This document shows, piece by piece, positions 8,816 to 16,839 of a stretch of 64,000 nucleotides of DNA (the first letter of the stretch is position 1; the number at the start of each line of letters is the position of its first letter). Under the pieces are notes generated by a model. The model saw only the letters and a list, made by a program, of their open reading frames with translations. It did not search any database and was not told the origin of the DNA. Made by a program: the position numbers and the translations under genes. Where the stretch lies: positions 1-64,000 of the forward strand of contig CANQSB010000011.1 of the NCBI GenBank assembly GCA_947626435.1, read 5' to 3'. Source of the stretch: an uncultured Lachnospiraceae bacterium. Lineage in GTDB: Bacteria > Bacillota > Clostridia > Lachnospirales > Lachnospiraceae.

Positions 8816-8896
8816 TAAGCACGATAATTGAAGCAAAAATATTTATAAATATTTCCCTCAAAATGCAATACTTAAAGCTATGAGTTTAGTTAGCTG

Positions 8897-10397
8897 CTAA
8901 ATGTTCCAAGTGATTTCAATATTTCCGTCTGCAATCCGAATAACCTTGATAAGCGTATCGACTACTGATTGTCTGTCCTTAAAAGAGAGCGTTTCCCATG
9001 CTTTTACATGATTGGTTATCTGCTTCAATTTTCCGTCAGTATCAGTGACAGCTTCTGCAATGATTTCTTCCTGCAAGGCTTTTTTCTCCGCGTCAAGCTC
9101 AGATACTTTTTCGTCTATGTACTTCATCAGCGCGCTGCCCGCTTCGGACATCTTGGAGAGAAGTTCTTCGATTTCTTCCTCAATATGCGTCAGGCGTATT
9201 TTTTTCGTCAGGTTTTCCTGTCCTTTTTCTGCGTCTGTTATGCAGGACAGTTTTTGAAACTCTGAAAGCTTTTCCCTGATTGCGCCGAGCATATAATCCT
9301 CTAAAACGTCTGCATAAATCGTACAGCCTGCGCCTGTGCAGTTACTTCCCGTCTGGCTGCATACAAAGTAGCGTCCCCATTTGGATTTTGATTTACGGAT
9401 TGTCAGCGCATAGCCGCATTTCCCGCATTTTACCTTTCCGACGAGCCATGAATTTTTCGGTTTACAGGTCTTAGTGGATTGGCGGTTGTTCAGACAGCGT
9501 ATGCGGCAGGCAAGCCATATTTTTGATGGGATAAAACCCTTATGCGGCGCGAGTACAAGCTCTTTGTCAGCAAGGTCGTTTTGCTTTCGTGAAGCGGAGA
9601 CCGTACCCTTGTAAAGATAGCAGGCATTACCGCCCGTAAAGTCACTTGCCGAGTTGTAGATGTTCGCGCCTTGGCTTTGAAAAAAAACGGTACACGTCAA
9701 TGTCGGCTTCCACATACACGGGATTGCGGAGTATTTCACTGATGCGGGCGGTATTCCAACTTGCGCCGCGCAGATTTTTAATCCGATGTTCATTAAGATA
9801 CCGCACAATATCCCCCAGTGAATTGTCAGTGTCCGCATACATAGAGTAAATCAGCTTTAACTGTTCACTTTCCGCAGGAACTTCTTCATACATGGAAGTG
9901 CGGATATTGTCAATCACCGTGTTTGTCAGACGGTATCCGTAGGGAATGCGCCCGCCCATATAGAAGCCGCGCTTGCACCTTGAATAATAAGCGTCCGTTA
10001 CCCGCTTTTGTATGGTTTCACGTTCCAGTTGCGCGAACACAATGCAGATATTTAGCATAGCCCTGCCGATTGGAGTTGACGTGTCAAACTTTTCAGTGGA
10101 AGAAACAAATTCTACGCGGTGCTTTTGAAAAATCTCCATCATGTTTGCAAAGTCCAGAATAGAACGGCTGATACGGTCAAGCTTATAAACAATTACACGT
10201 TTGATTTTCCCCGCGCGAATGTCATTCATCATATTTTCAAAGCCGGGACGGTTAGTGTCCTTGCCCGAAAATCCTCTGTCCGCATATTCAATGCAGGCTT
10301 CTCCATGAGCTTCGTATCTGCAATATTCAAGCTGGCTTTCTACGGATATGCTGTCCTTTTTTTCTATTGATTGTCTTGCATATAATGCGTCGTACAT
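8897..10397 (-). pseudogene. Large serine recombinase, frameshifted
   Basis: Two overlapping frames form one ~500-residue serine recombinase. The N-terminal part (10397 down to about 9690) has the resolvase domain with the likely nucleophile in LYARQSIEKKD, the VYKLDRISRS motif and the recombinase domain. The C-terminal part (about 9680 to 8897) has a zinc ribbon with CGKC and CSQTGSNC, then a coiled coil. The frames switch at a run of eight A on the plus strand (9680-9687); seven would restore the frame. The family catalyses site-specific integration and excision. The lesion may be real decay, a sequencing error or slippage. It is the likely driver of the surrounding island. Confidence 0.85.
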
Positions 10398-10474
10398 TTT
10401 ATCTGCCTCCTAAAACGTAAGACGCATATCCACAAAAATAATCATATCGTTTCGTGGAATGTTTTGCAATGGGC

Positions 10475-10639
10475 TTACGCATATTTTTTAAAAATCTGAT
10501 ATAGTTTTGCGGCAATTTCCTGTCGGGCTTCCTGTTCTGTTTTTTTATGAAAGGCAGGGCAGACATTGGTGACGGTCAGCTTCATTTTATTTTTGCATAT
10601 TTGAATATCGGGAGTAGGAGAGTTACTGGTTTTTGTCAT
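10475..10639 (-). CDS. Small transposon-associated protein (TnpW-like)
   Basis: A 54-residue protein starting at ATG 10639-10637 with a strong AAGGAG 7 nt upstream, ending 77 bp before the recombinase start in the same direction. It has a short beta-like stretch KLTVTNVCPAF followed by a helix rich in Gln, Glu and Lys ending in IFKKYA. Small proteins with this pattern, often named TnpW after Tn4451-type elements, sit upstream of large serine recombinases in Clostridia. Their function is unknown. The match is by pattern and position only. Confidence 0.6.
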   Translation of the reverse strand: MTKTSNSPTPDIQICKNKMKLTVTNVCPAFHKKTEQEARQEIAAKLYQIFKKYA

Positions 10640-10930
10640 AAGCGTTCTCCTTTGGCGTTTTCCCTAAATTTTATGAGAAGCGGCAAGTACACTATACGGA
10701 AATAGCATAAATTTTCCCCTCTATTCCTTACTACGCGCAGAAGTCAAAATCAGGCAACATTTTTTGAAAATTTTATAAATAATTTAGAATAGCAAGCATA
10801 GGGATTGAGTACCCAATCCCGTAAATTTCAGATTTCCGCGAGGGCAGACTGATAGAGATATGCTGCCTGTCGGTAAGCCTGTAAGATAATAGAAAATAGC
10901 TTTGCAAAAAAAACATCGGGGAATGATAAT
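10640..10930. other. Gene-free stretch inside the island
   Basis: No coding region is supported here. It holds a small perfect hairpin (GGGATTG with CAATCCC, 10801-10820), AT-rich spacer that probably includes the promoter for the minus-strand tnpW-like/recombinase pair, and one arm of the terminator of the next gene. Confidence 0.5.
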
Positions 10931-10956
10931 TTAGCAACTATCATTCCCCGATGTTT
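10911..10956 (-). terminator. Terminator overlapping the end of the wHTH gene
   Basis: A perfect 18-bp inverted repeat (10911-10928 with 10939-10956) has the gene's stop codon in its loop. On the minus strand it is followed by a run of T. The upstream arm encodes the last residues of the protein. Confidence 0.85.
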
Positions 10957-11368
10957 CCGCGTTAAATTTATAGCCTACGCCTAATATAGTTTTTATATAG
11001 GTCGGGTGCTTGCTGTCTGGTTCTATTTTTTTGCGCAGGTTATAAATCACATTGACTACGCTTGAATGGCAGCTATCGCTGTCCATATTCCAAACAGCTT
11101 CAAATATTTGTGCCTGTGTGAATACAATGCCTGGATTGGAAGCGAGCAGTACAAGCGTATTGTATTCAAGGCGGGTAAGGCGGACATCTTTATTATCACG
11201 CAATACTCTGTGTTGATGTTTTAATATTTCTAAATCATTAAAATATAAAACCGATGGACTAACAGGCTGTATTACTTTGATTGAAAATTCATTAGTCAAA
11301 ATGGAAACAGCTTTTTGGAAAACGGCTTCTTCATTTTCTTTAAATGTCATTATTATCATTTTGCCCAC
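10931..11368 (-). CDS. OmpR-type winged-helix DNA-binding protein without receiver domain
   Basis: A 145-residue protein. Residues about 45-140 form a Trans_reg_C (OmpR/PhoB) winged helix, with VRLTRLEYNTLVLLASNPG, the recognition-helix region VVNVIYNLRKKIEP and the wing IKTILGVGYKF. The N-terminal ~45 residues are not a receiver domain, so it cannot be phosphorylated in the usual way. GTG 11368 is chosen because GTGAGG lies 6 nt upstream; the longer ATG start at 11401 would fall at the promoter. Such stand-alone winged helices are frequent next to recombinases in Lachnospiraceae elements and may regulate the island. Confidence 0.8.
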   Translation of the reverse strand: MGKMIIMTFKENEEAVFQKAVSILTNEFSIKVIQPVSPSVLYFNDLEILKHQHRVLRDNKDVRLTRLEYNTLVLLASNPGIVFTQAQIFEAVWNMDSDSCHSSVVNVIYNLRKKIEPDSKHPTYIKTILGVGYKFNAETSGNDSC

Positions 11369-11388
11369 GTTTATCCTCACATATCTGT

Positions 11389-11417
11389 TGTATATAGACA
11401 ACTATTATTTTTGTCAA
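11389..11417 (-). promoter_or_regulatory. Promoter of the wHTH gene with possible operator
   Basis: On the minus strand, TTGACA (11417-11412), a 17-bp spacer and TATACA (11394-11389) form a near-consensus promoter. The dyad GTTGT-N6-ACAAC covers the -10 region, so the protein could repress its own gene. Its -10 overlaps the in-frame ATG 11401 region, supporting the shorter GTG start. Confidence 0.6.
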
Positions 11418-11482
11418 AAATGAATGTTATTAACAGTAAATTGATTTTTGCAGGAGAAATCCTTGCCTTAATGTTGCAAAAT

Positions 11483-11529
11483 CGAAAAAGATACCGAGGA
11501 ATGAAAATGTATCAATCATCATTCCTCGG
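11483..11529 (-). terminator. Terminator of the acyl-CoA dehydrogenase gene
   Basis: An 11-bp perfect stem (11494-11504 with 11519-11529) is followed on the minus strand by TCTTTTTC. It lies 37 bp past the dehydrogenase stop. Its stem sequence resembles the neighbouring terminator at 10911-10956. Confidence 0.8.
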
Positions 11530-11565
11530 CATTTGCCTAATCGCTTTGCAGCCGAAAACTATTCT

Positions 11566-12708
11566 TTACTTAATTCCCATCCACGAAGAAATAACCATCC
11601 TTTGGACTTCGCTAGTTCCTTCATAAATTTCTGTAATTTTTGCGTCACGCATTAAGCGCTCAAATGGAAAATCTCTGGAATATCCGTCATATCCAACAAG
11701 CTGAACGCAGCGGCGCGTTACATTGGTTGCCGCTTCTGCGGCGTATAACTTGCCCATAGCGGCAAGGTGAGAGAACGGTTCGTGATCCTGCTTTGCCTGC
11801 GCTGCACGATATACAAGCAATCGGGCAGCGTCAACTCTTGCCTGCATATCGGCAAGCTCAAACTGTGTAAACTGATACTCTGAAATTTTATGTTCGCCCT
11901 GCATATGTTCTGTTACATATTTTTTGCAATGGTCAATCGCTCCTTGGGCAATGCCTAATGCCTGTGCCGCTACGCCGATACGCCCGCCGTCCAAGGTTAT
12001 AAGAGCCATTTTGAACCCTTTTCCTAACTCACCTAATAAGTTCTCTTTTGGAATTTTACAGTCTTGAAAAACTAATTCGTAGGTAGCGGAACCGCGGATG
12101 CCCATTTTCTTTTCCTTTGTGCCAAATGTAAAGCCGGGAGTGCCTTTTTCTACAATAAATCCGGAAATGCCCCTGCTGCGCTGGCTTTTATCGGTCATCG
12201 CTGTGACAAAATAGGTGTCTGCATAAAAGCCGTTGGTTATGAAAATTTTAGAACCATTCAAAAGCCAATAATCACCCTTATCAACAGCGGATGTCTGCTG
12301 ATTGCCCAAATCGCTTCCTGCAGACGGCTCTGTTACGGCAAAAGCGCCTAATTTTTCTCCTTTTAAAAGCGGCACAAGATATTTTTGCTTTTGTTCTTCC
12401 GTACCGAACTCCGCAATCGGAAAGCAGCCTAAAGAGTGATGGTCTGAAAGCATAACAGATGTAGTGGAACAATGCTTTGCTAATTCCTCAATCGTGGCAA
12501 TATAGGCAAGATAAGAGTGTCCTGCGCCGCCGTATTCCTTTGGATAGCATATTCCCATCATTCCTAATTCGGCTAATCTCTTTCTGTTTTCTTCAGGGAA
12601 ATGCTCCTGCGCATCAATTTCCGCTGCTAACGGCGCGACTTCATTAACGCCAAATTCATGAATAAGGTCTATCACTTTCTGTTCGTCCTCATCAAATTTG
12701 AAATTCAT
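11566..12708 (-). CDS. Acyl-CoA dehydrogenase, short-chain (butyryl-CoA type)
   Basis: A 380-residue FAD-dependent acyl-CoA dehydrogenase that would catalyse alpha,beta-desaturation of short acyl-CoA, or the reverse reaction with electron-transfer flavoprotein. Family signatures are present: FAVTEPSAGSDLG near residue 122, TNGFYADTYFV, and the C-terminal EIYEGTSEVQR containing the catalytic-base Glu (about residue 363). Length is typical. GGAGG precedes ATG at 12708. No etfAB, crotonase or thiolase gene is adjacent, unlike the main clostridial butyrate operon. It is transcribed away from a LysR regulator, which probably controls it, and lies within the putative island. Confidence 0.92.
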   Translation of the reverse strand: MNFKFDEDEQKVIDLIHEFGVNEVAPLAAEIDAQEHFPEENRKRLAELGMMGICYPKEYGGAGHSYLAYIATIEELAKHCSTTSVMLSDHHSLGCFPIAEFGTEEQKQKYLVPLLKGEKLGAFAVTEPSAGSDLGNQQTSAVDKGDYWLLNGSKIFITNGFYADTYFVTAMTDKSQRSRGISGFIVEKGTPGFTFGTKEKKMGIRGSATYELVFQDCKIPKENLLGELGKGFKMALITLDGGRIGVAAQALGIAQGAIDHCKKYVTEHMQGEHKISEYQFTQFELADMQARVDAARLLVYRAAQAKQDHEPFSHLAAMGKLYAAEAATNVTRRCVQLVGYDGYSRDFPFERLMRDAKITEIYEGTSEVQRMVISSWMGIK

Positions 12709-12790
12709 ACGTAACCTCCTGTTAAAATTGATTGATATTTCCTGTCTGCCGTTTTATAATAGCACAAGAAAAGTGATTAAAAAATTCAAT

Positions 12791-12824
12791 AATTTTGATT
12801 TCAAAATTCGATATATTCGATATA
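12791..12824. promoter_or_regulatory. LysR-type operator candidate in the divergent promoter
   Basis: A perfect palindrome, AATTTTGA-TT-TCAAAATT (12791-12808), fits the TTGA-N-TCAA form of LysR boxes. It is followed by a tandem 9-bp repeat TTCGATATA (12807-12815 and 12816-12824). Both lie between the dehydrogenase and lysR starts, where the regulator should bind. Confidence 0.6.
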
Positions 12825-12840
12825 TCAATGGGGTATGCGC

Positions 12841-13731
12841 ATGAACACAAAAAATTTAATAACATTCAAAACAATACTTGAAATGGGAAGTTTCCAAAAG
12901 GCAGCAGATAAGCTGGGTTATACACAGTCTACTGTAACATTCCAAATAAAACAGCTTGAAGAAGAATTAGAGTTGGAGTTATTTGAAAAAATAGGCAGAC
13001 GCATGGAACTTACTCAGGCGGGAAAGGATATTATGCCCTATGTGGATATGATTTTGCAGGGAGCGGAACAAATAAGCAATTACGGGAAAAGCTTGTCTGA
13101 AATATCAGGTACGATAAAACTGGCAATTCCCGACTCTATTTTGATATACACCATGCAGCCTTTTATACAGGCGTTTCGGCATGAAGCGCCTAATATACAG
13201 CTTGTAATTCACTCTCTGCAAGCGGGGCAGATTATTCAGGCGGTTATGGACGGAATAGCCGATATAGGCATAAATTGTGAGAAAGACAACTATCCTGATA
13301 CAATTATCCATAATAACCTTGGCACATACAGAATACTTCTTGTCGCTTCTCCCTTTATGGACAGAGGTTTACTTGACTTTGTAACACCGCATCAGCGAAA
13401 GCCATTCAGCCTTATCTGTAATGAACCAGACGGATATTATCAGTTAGAGATGAATAAATACCTTGACAAAAAAGATATTGTCCTCAACCAATATATGAAA
13501 GTGCAGAGCATAGAGGCGGTAAAAAGATGTGTAATGAATAATTTAGGAATTGCGGTTGTTCCTAGTTACTCTGTTGAGGAAGAATTGAAAAATGGCGCTT
13601 TGATACCGATTAAAACAGAACTTGATGAAAAAATATATAATGCTATTTATGTGTATCACAAAAATAAATGGATTAGCCCGCAAATGAAACTGGCATTAGA
13701 TTTGTTGATAAAATTAAAGGCAGATTGTTAA
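12841..13731 (+). CDS. LysR-family transcriptional regulator
   Basis: A 296-residue LysR-type regulator. An N-terminal winged helix-turn-helix (about 1-60, GSFQKAADKLGYTQSTVTFQ) is followed by a periplasmic-binding-like effector domain (about 88-295). ATG 12841 is preferred over ATG 12835 because GGGG at 12830-12833 sits 7 nt upstream of it. It is divergent from the acyl-CoA dehydrogenase with shared operators between them, so the dehydrogenase is the likely target. The effector is unknown; a CoA ester or fatty acid is plausible only from context. Confidence 0.9.
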   Translation: MNTKNLITFKTILEMGSFQKAADKLGYTQSTVTFQIKQLEEELELELFEKIGRRMELTQAGKDIMPYVDMILQGAEQISNYGKSLSEISGTIKLAIPDSILIYTMQPFIQAFRHEAPNIQLVIHSLQAGQIIQAVMDGIADIGINCEKDNYPDTIIHNNLGTYRILLVASPFMDRGLLDFVTPHQRKPFSLICNEPDGYYQLEMNKYLDKKDIVLNQYMKVQSIEAVKRCVMNNLGIAVVPSYSVEEELKNGALIPIKTELDEKIYNAIYVYHKNKWISPQMKLALDLLIKLKADC

Positions 13732-13811
13732 TAAAAGCTTTCCATTTCGTTTTTTGCCTGTCCGGAAGAATGGAATAGGAAAATATAAATGTGATATTAT
13801 ATGTAAAACAA

Positions 13812-13843
13812 GGGCTGAAAGTTCATCAGGGAACCTTCAGCCC
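13812..13843. terminator. Hairpin between convergent lysR and cotJC
   Basis: A stem GGGCTGAA/TTCAGCCC (13812-13819 with 13836-13843) and an inner GTTC/GAAC stem lie between two convergent genes. No clear T-run follows on either side, so it is a weak or bidirectional terminator. Confidence 0.55.
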
Positions 13844-13926
13844 AATCATTATCATAGAAGGTCACATTTATAGATTTTTCCTCACACACTCAGGTACTTA
13901 ACCCCCCGATAGTAGGAGTTATATAA

Positions 13927-14520
13927 TTAGTCAAACTCAGGGTTAAACGCGTAGAAGTTCTTGCAGTCAAGATTATCCTGCACTATGCGCAGAGATTCAC
14001 CAAACCGCTGGAAATGCACGATTTCCCTCTGCCTGAGGAACTTTATCGGTTCTGCGACTTCCGCGTCTTTTACAAGCCTTAATATATTGTCGTATGTCGT
14101 CCTTGCTTTTTGCTCGGCAGCCATATCCTCATAAAGGTCAGTAATAGGATCGCCCTTAGACTGGAACTCACACGCATTAAACGGTATTCCGCCCGCTGCC
14201 TGCGGCCAAAGCGCTAATGTATGGTCTACATAATATTTATCAAACCCTGACGCCTTCAATTCTTCCGGCGTGAGATTTTTTGTAAGCTGGTAAACGATCG
14301 CGCATATCATCTCAAAATGCGCAAGCTCCTCAGTGCCGATGTCCGTCAAAACACCGGTTACGGCATTATAAGGCATTGTGTACCTCTGCGCGAGATAGCG
14401 CATTGACGCGCTTAGCTCTCCATCGGGGCCGCCGTACTGCGTAATGATAATCTGCGCGATTTTCGGGTTTGTCTGTGTGATGTTTACGGGAAACTGCAGC
14501 CGCTTTTCATAATTCCACAT
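13927..14520 (-). CDS. cotJC: Spore coat protein CotJC (manganese-catalase fold)
   Basis: A 197-residue protein of the CotJC family, a manganese-catalase-like four-helix bundle in the spore coat. Likely metal ligands are in GTEELAHFEM near residue 70 and the ERQREIVHF-like segment FLRQREIVHFQRF near 165. The start is ATG 14520, which overlaps the stop of cotJB by one base and follows AGGGGG; the ORF extending to 14568 is spurious. It is the last gene of cotJABC. Its final 24 codons are duplicated at 8741-8815, marking it as the target of the neighbouring island. Expression is presumably in the mother cell during sporulation. Confidence 0.93.
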   Translation of the reverse strand: MWNYEKRLQFPVNITQTNPKIAQIIITQYGGPDGELSASMRYLAQRYTMPYNAVTGVLTDIGTEELAHFEMICAIVYQLTKNLTPEELKASGFDKYYVDHTLALWPQAAGGIPFNACEFQSKGDPITDLYEDMAAEQKARTTYDNILRLVKDAEVAEPIKFLRQREIVHFQRFGESLRIVQDNLDCKNFYAFNPEFD

Positions 14521-14807
14521 TAATAATACCCCCTTTCCCAAGGCCAATCCTGCAAAGCCCATTTCCACTCCTGACAGTTGTCTTCAAGCATATCAAGCAC
14601 GATAGGTCCGAAATTCTCGGTATATTCCATAGTGAGCTGATTTTTAATGCTGTTGTACCTGCCAAATGCGTCAAGCGCCTGCTGGTCGTAGGGGTGGGTG
14701 TCAAGGTAAAGGTTTAAGTCCTTGAGCGCAAAGTCTACTTTTCCTATTTCGCAGAGTAATTTTTTGCGGTCTTTTCCGCAGCCGCATTGCTGTTTATTAT
14801 AGTCCAT
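14520..14807 (-). CDS. cotJB: Spore coat protein CotJB
   Basis: A 95-residue acidic, Cys- and Trp-containing protein of the CotJB family, which works with CotJA and CotJC in spore coat assembly. Recognisable parts are LLCEIGKVDFALKDLNLYLD near 17-36 and the Trp-rich end CQEWKWALQDWPWE. It starts inside the end of cotJA (11-bp overlap) and ends on the first base of cotJC, indicating translational coupling. Confidence 0.92.
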   Translation of the reverse strand: MDYNKQQCGCGKDRKKLLCEIGKVDFALKDLNLYLDTHPYDQQALDAFGRYNSIKNQLTMEYTENFGPIVLDMLEDNCQEWKWALQDWPWERGYY

Positions 14808-14979
14808 ACCCTTTTCTCCTTCCCGTAAACGGCTTATTCAATATGGGAAAAATAGTCCCTGTTTTATAGCCTTCTTCAAGATTTTCATACATCGTACAGT
14901 TTTTCTGCCATGGAACATAGCCCATCGCTATAGGCATCTGTTCCAGATATGGCATCTGCGGTTGTTTCCATTCCTGCAT
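14797..14979 (-). CDS. cotJA: Spore coat associated protein CotJA
   Basis: A 60-residue Pro-rich protein of the CotJA family, first gene of cotJABC. The motif LAMGYVPWQ-like sequence IAMGYVPWQKNCTMYENLEE is typical, together with a GTIFP-L-KPF segment. AAGGAG precedes the ATG. The CotJ proteins associate with the polypeptides of the inner coat. The divergent GerA-type gene starts 140 bp away. Confidence 0.92.
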   Translation of the reverse strand: MQEWKQPQMPYLEQMPIAMGYVPWQKNCTMYENLEEGYKTGTIFPILNKPFTGRRKGYGL

Positions 14980-15118
14980 AGCTTTTTCTCCTTGTTTTTA
15001 CATTTACTAACATATTATGACGCGGGCGGGCATAGTGTTCAAAAAACGAAGAAAAACACATAAATTTTCAAAAATCGGTTATATTACTATCAATCGTTTG
15101 AAAAGCGGAGGAAACAAA

Positions 15119-16519
15119 ATGTATCAGAGTTTTGAGGAAAATAAACAGTATTTAAGCGGCAGCCTGCATATAGGCGAAAGCTTCGACATAGTGAGCAGGG
15201 ATATCCTGATCGGCGAAAAAAACGCCTGCTTTTACTTTATAGACGGATTTTGCAAAGACGCACTCATGCAGAAGCTCCTGCAGTTTCTCATGGGCTTAAA
15301 GGCACAGGATATGCCCGCGACGGCAGAGGATTTCAACAAACTGATGCCGTATGTCGAGGTAAGCCTGACAAATGACTTTGAGGAAATCACAACTAATATT
15401 TTGAGCGGCGTGTTCGCCATTATTATAGAAGGTTTTGACGAATGTATTCTGATTGATTCGCGAACCTATCCCGCAAGAGGCGTTTCCGAGCCCGAAAAGG
15501 ACAAGGTGCTGCGCGGCTCAAAAGACGGCTTTGTGGAAACGGTCGTATTCAATACCGCACTCATCAGGCGGCGCATACGCAGCACTGACCTCAGAGTAGA
15601 AATGCTGAGCGCAGGCAAGGCGTCAAAGACGGACATAGCACTGTGCTATATGGACAATCGCGTGGACAAGAAATTTCTGGGGAGAATACGCGACCGTATA
15701 AATAGCCTTAAGGTTGACGCGCTCACGCTCAATCAGGAGAGCCTTGCGGAGTGCCTTTACACTTCAAAATGGTACAATCCGTTCCCGAAATTTAAGTATA
15801 CCGAGCGCCCTGACGCGGCGGCAGCGCAGATTTTGGAGGGGAGCATTATTATCCTCGTGGACAATTCGCCGTCGGCGATGATTTTGCCTATCAGCGTGTT
15901 TGATATGGTGCAGGAGGCGGACGATTTTTATTTCCCGCCGATAACGGGCTCGTATCTGAGATTGTCGAGGTTTTTGATACTGATTTTGACATATTTTATC
16001 ACGCCAACTTTTCTGCTTTTGATGCAAAATCCTGACTGGATTCCGCCATCGCTTGACTTTATCGTAGTCAAAGAGGAAGTCCATGTGCCGTTGATTTGGC
16101 AGTTTTTGATATTGGAGCTTGCTATAGACGGTCTGAGGCTTGCCGCGGTCAACACGCCGAATATGCTTTCCACGCCGCTCAGCGTCATGGCGGCTCTGAT
16201 ATTGGGCGAGTTCAGTGTGAGCAGCGGGTGGTTTAACGCGGAAGTAATGCTTTATATGGCGTTTGTAGCGATTGCAAACTACACGCACCCAAGCTATGAA
16301 CTTGGGTATGCGATTAAGTTTTTCCGCATCATCAATCTAATACTGACCGCGCTTTTCCAGTTCTGGGGATATATTATCGGGGTGGTGCTTTTCTTTACCG
16401 CCATTGTCACAAACAAAATGGTATCAGGGCAGAGCTATCTCTATCCGCTTATCCCGTTCAGCTGGAAAAAATTCAGCAGTCTTATGTTCAGAACGCGGCT
16501 TCCGGAGGCGCGCGAATAA
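15119..16519 (+). CDS. GerA/SpoVAF-family spore germination protein
   Basis: A 466-residue protein of the GerABKA family. The N-terminal two-thirds (about 1-290) is soluble and contains the conserved RDRINSLKVDALTLNQESLAE-type region and EGSIIILVDNSPSAMILP. The C-terminal part (about 300-430) has four to five membrane segments, ending in a soluble tail SYLYPLIPFSWKK. Family members sit in the spore inner membrane and act in germinant response. The closing segment resembles SpoVAF more than GerAA, but no GerAB, GerAC or spoVA genes are adjacent. ATG 15119 follows GGAGG; the upstream ATG 15017 is not supported. It is single, followed by a terminator. Confidence 0.82.
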   Translation: MYQSFEENKQYLSGSLHIGESFDIVSRDILIGEKNACFYFIDGFCKDALMQKLLQFLMGLKAQDMPATAEDFNKLMPYVEVSLTNDFEEITTNILSGVFAIIIEGFDECILIDSRTYPARGVSEPEKDKVLRGSKDGFVETVVFNTALIRRRIRSTDLRVEMLSAGKASKTDIALCYMDNRVDKKFLGRIRDRINSLKVDALTLNQESLAECLYTSKWYNPFPKFKYTERPDAAAAQILEGSIIILVDNSPSAMILPISVFDMVQEADDFYFPPITGSYLRLSRFLILILTYFITPTFLLLMQNPDWIPPSLDFIVVKEEVHVPLIWQFLILELAIDGLRLAAVNTPNMLSTPLSVMAALILGEFSVSSGWFNAEVMLYMAFVAIANYTHPSYELGYAIKFFRIINLILTALFQFWGYIIGVVLFFTAIVTNKMVSGQSYLYPLIPFSWKKFSSLMFRTRLPEARE

Positions 16520-16534
16520 TAAGTTTTTTATATG

Positions 16535-16576
16535 AAAAAACGCTATAGGGCGTATGTGTGCCTTATAGCGTTTTTG
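16535..16576 (+). terminator. Terminator of the germination-protein gene
   Basis: The stem AAAAACGCTATA-GG with CC-TATAGCGTTTTT, with a T-run, lies 15 bp after the stop codon. Confidence 0.85.
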
Positions 16577-16676
16577 CATTGTTTCGACATAAACAACTAA
16601 AGCCTTTACTCATCTGCCTAAAAACCATATAATAAAATAAAAATCAAAAATTTCAGAAAAAAGCCTAACCAACCTC

Positions 16677-16708
16677 TGATTGTTACGACTATATAAGCGT
16701 AACAATCA
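16677..16708. promoter_or_regulatory. 11-bp dyad upstream of the sigma-fusion gene
   Basis: A perfect inverted repeat TGATTGTTACG/CGTAACAATCA (16677-16687 with 16698-16708) surrounds an AT-rich centre. It has no T-run, so it is probably a protein-binding site or leader structure for the gene at 16840. Confidence 0.5.
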
Positions 16709-16768
16709 TGATTGAAAAAACATTAGGAAACTCTAAAGCATCAAAATATGTACCGCAAGAGTGTTAAT

Positions 16769-16805
16769 GCATTTAGATTTCCAAAATGTTTGGAAAAATG
16801 TCAAG
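16769..16805 (+). repeat. 37-bp upstream module, copy A
   Basis: It matches 48627-48663 at 33 of 37 positions. Both copies lie upstream of a GTG-initiated gene. In this copy it also contains the dyad TTTCCAAA/TTTGGAAA. Both copies contain an in-frame ATG followed by codons for MFGKMSR. Confidence 0.7.
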
Positions 16806-16839
16806 GCCGGGCATTTTTCATAGGTATTTGGAGGTTAGC

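Larger units (their letters stand above)
8741..14001. mobile_element. Putative ~5.2-kb genomic island integrated at the 3' end of cotJC
   Basis: Two same-orientation 75-bp copies of the cotJC end (8741-8815 and 13927-14001) bracket a segment with a large serine recombinase next to one repeat, a TnpW-like small gene, an OmpR-type DNA-binding protein, an acyl-CoA dehydrogenase and a LysR regulator. The intact cotJC uses the copy at 13927. This layout matches integration into a gene's 3' end with regeneration of the end. The recombinase is frameshifted, so the element may be immobile now. A simple segmental duplication is the alternative. Confidence 0.6.

Noticed and set aside
8741-14001. Prophage
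   Set aside because: No phage structural, lysis or replication genes are present; only a recombinase with cargo.
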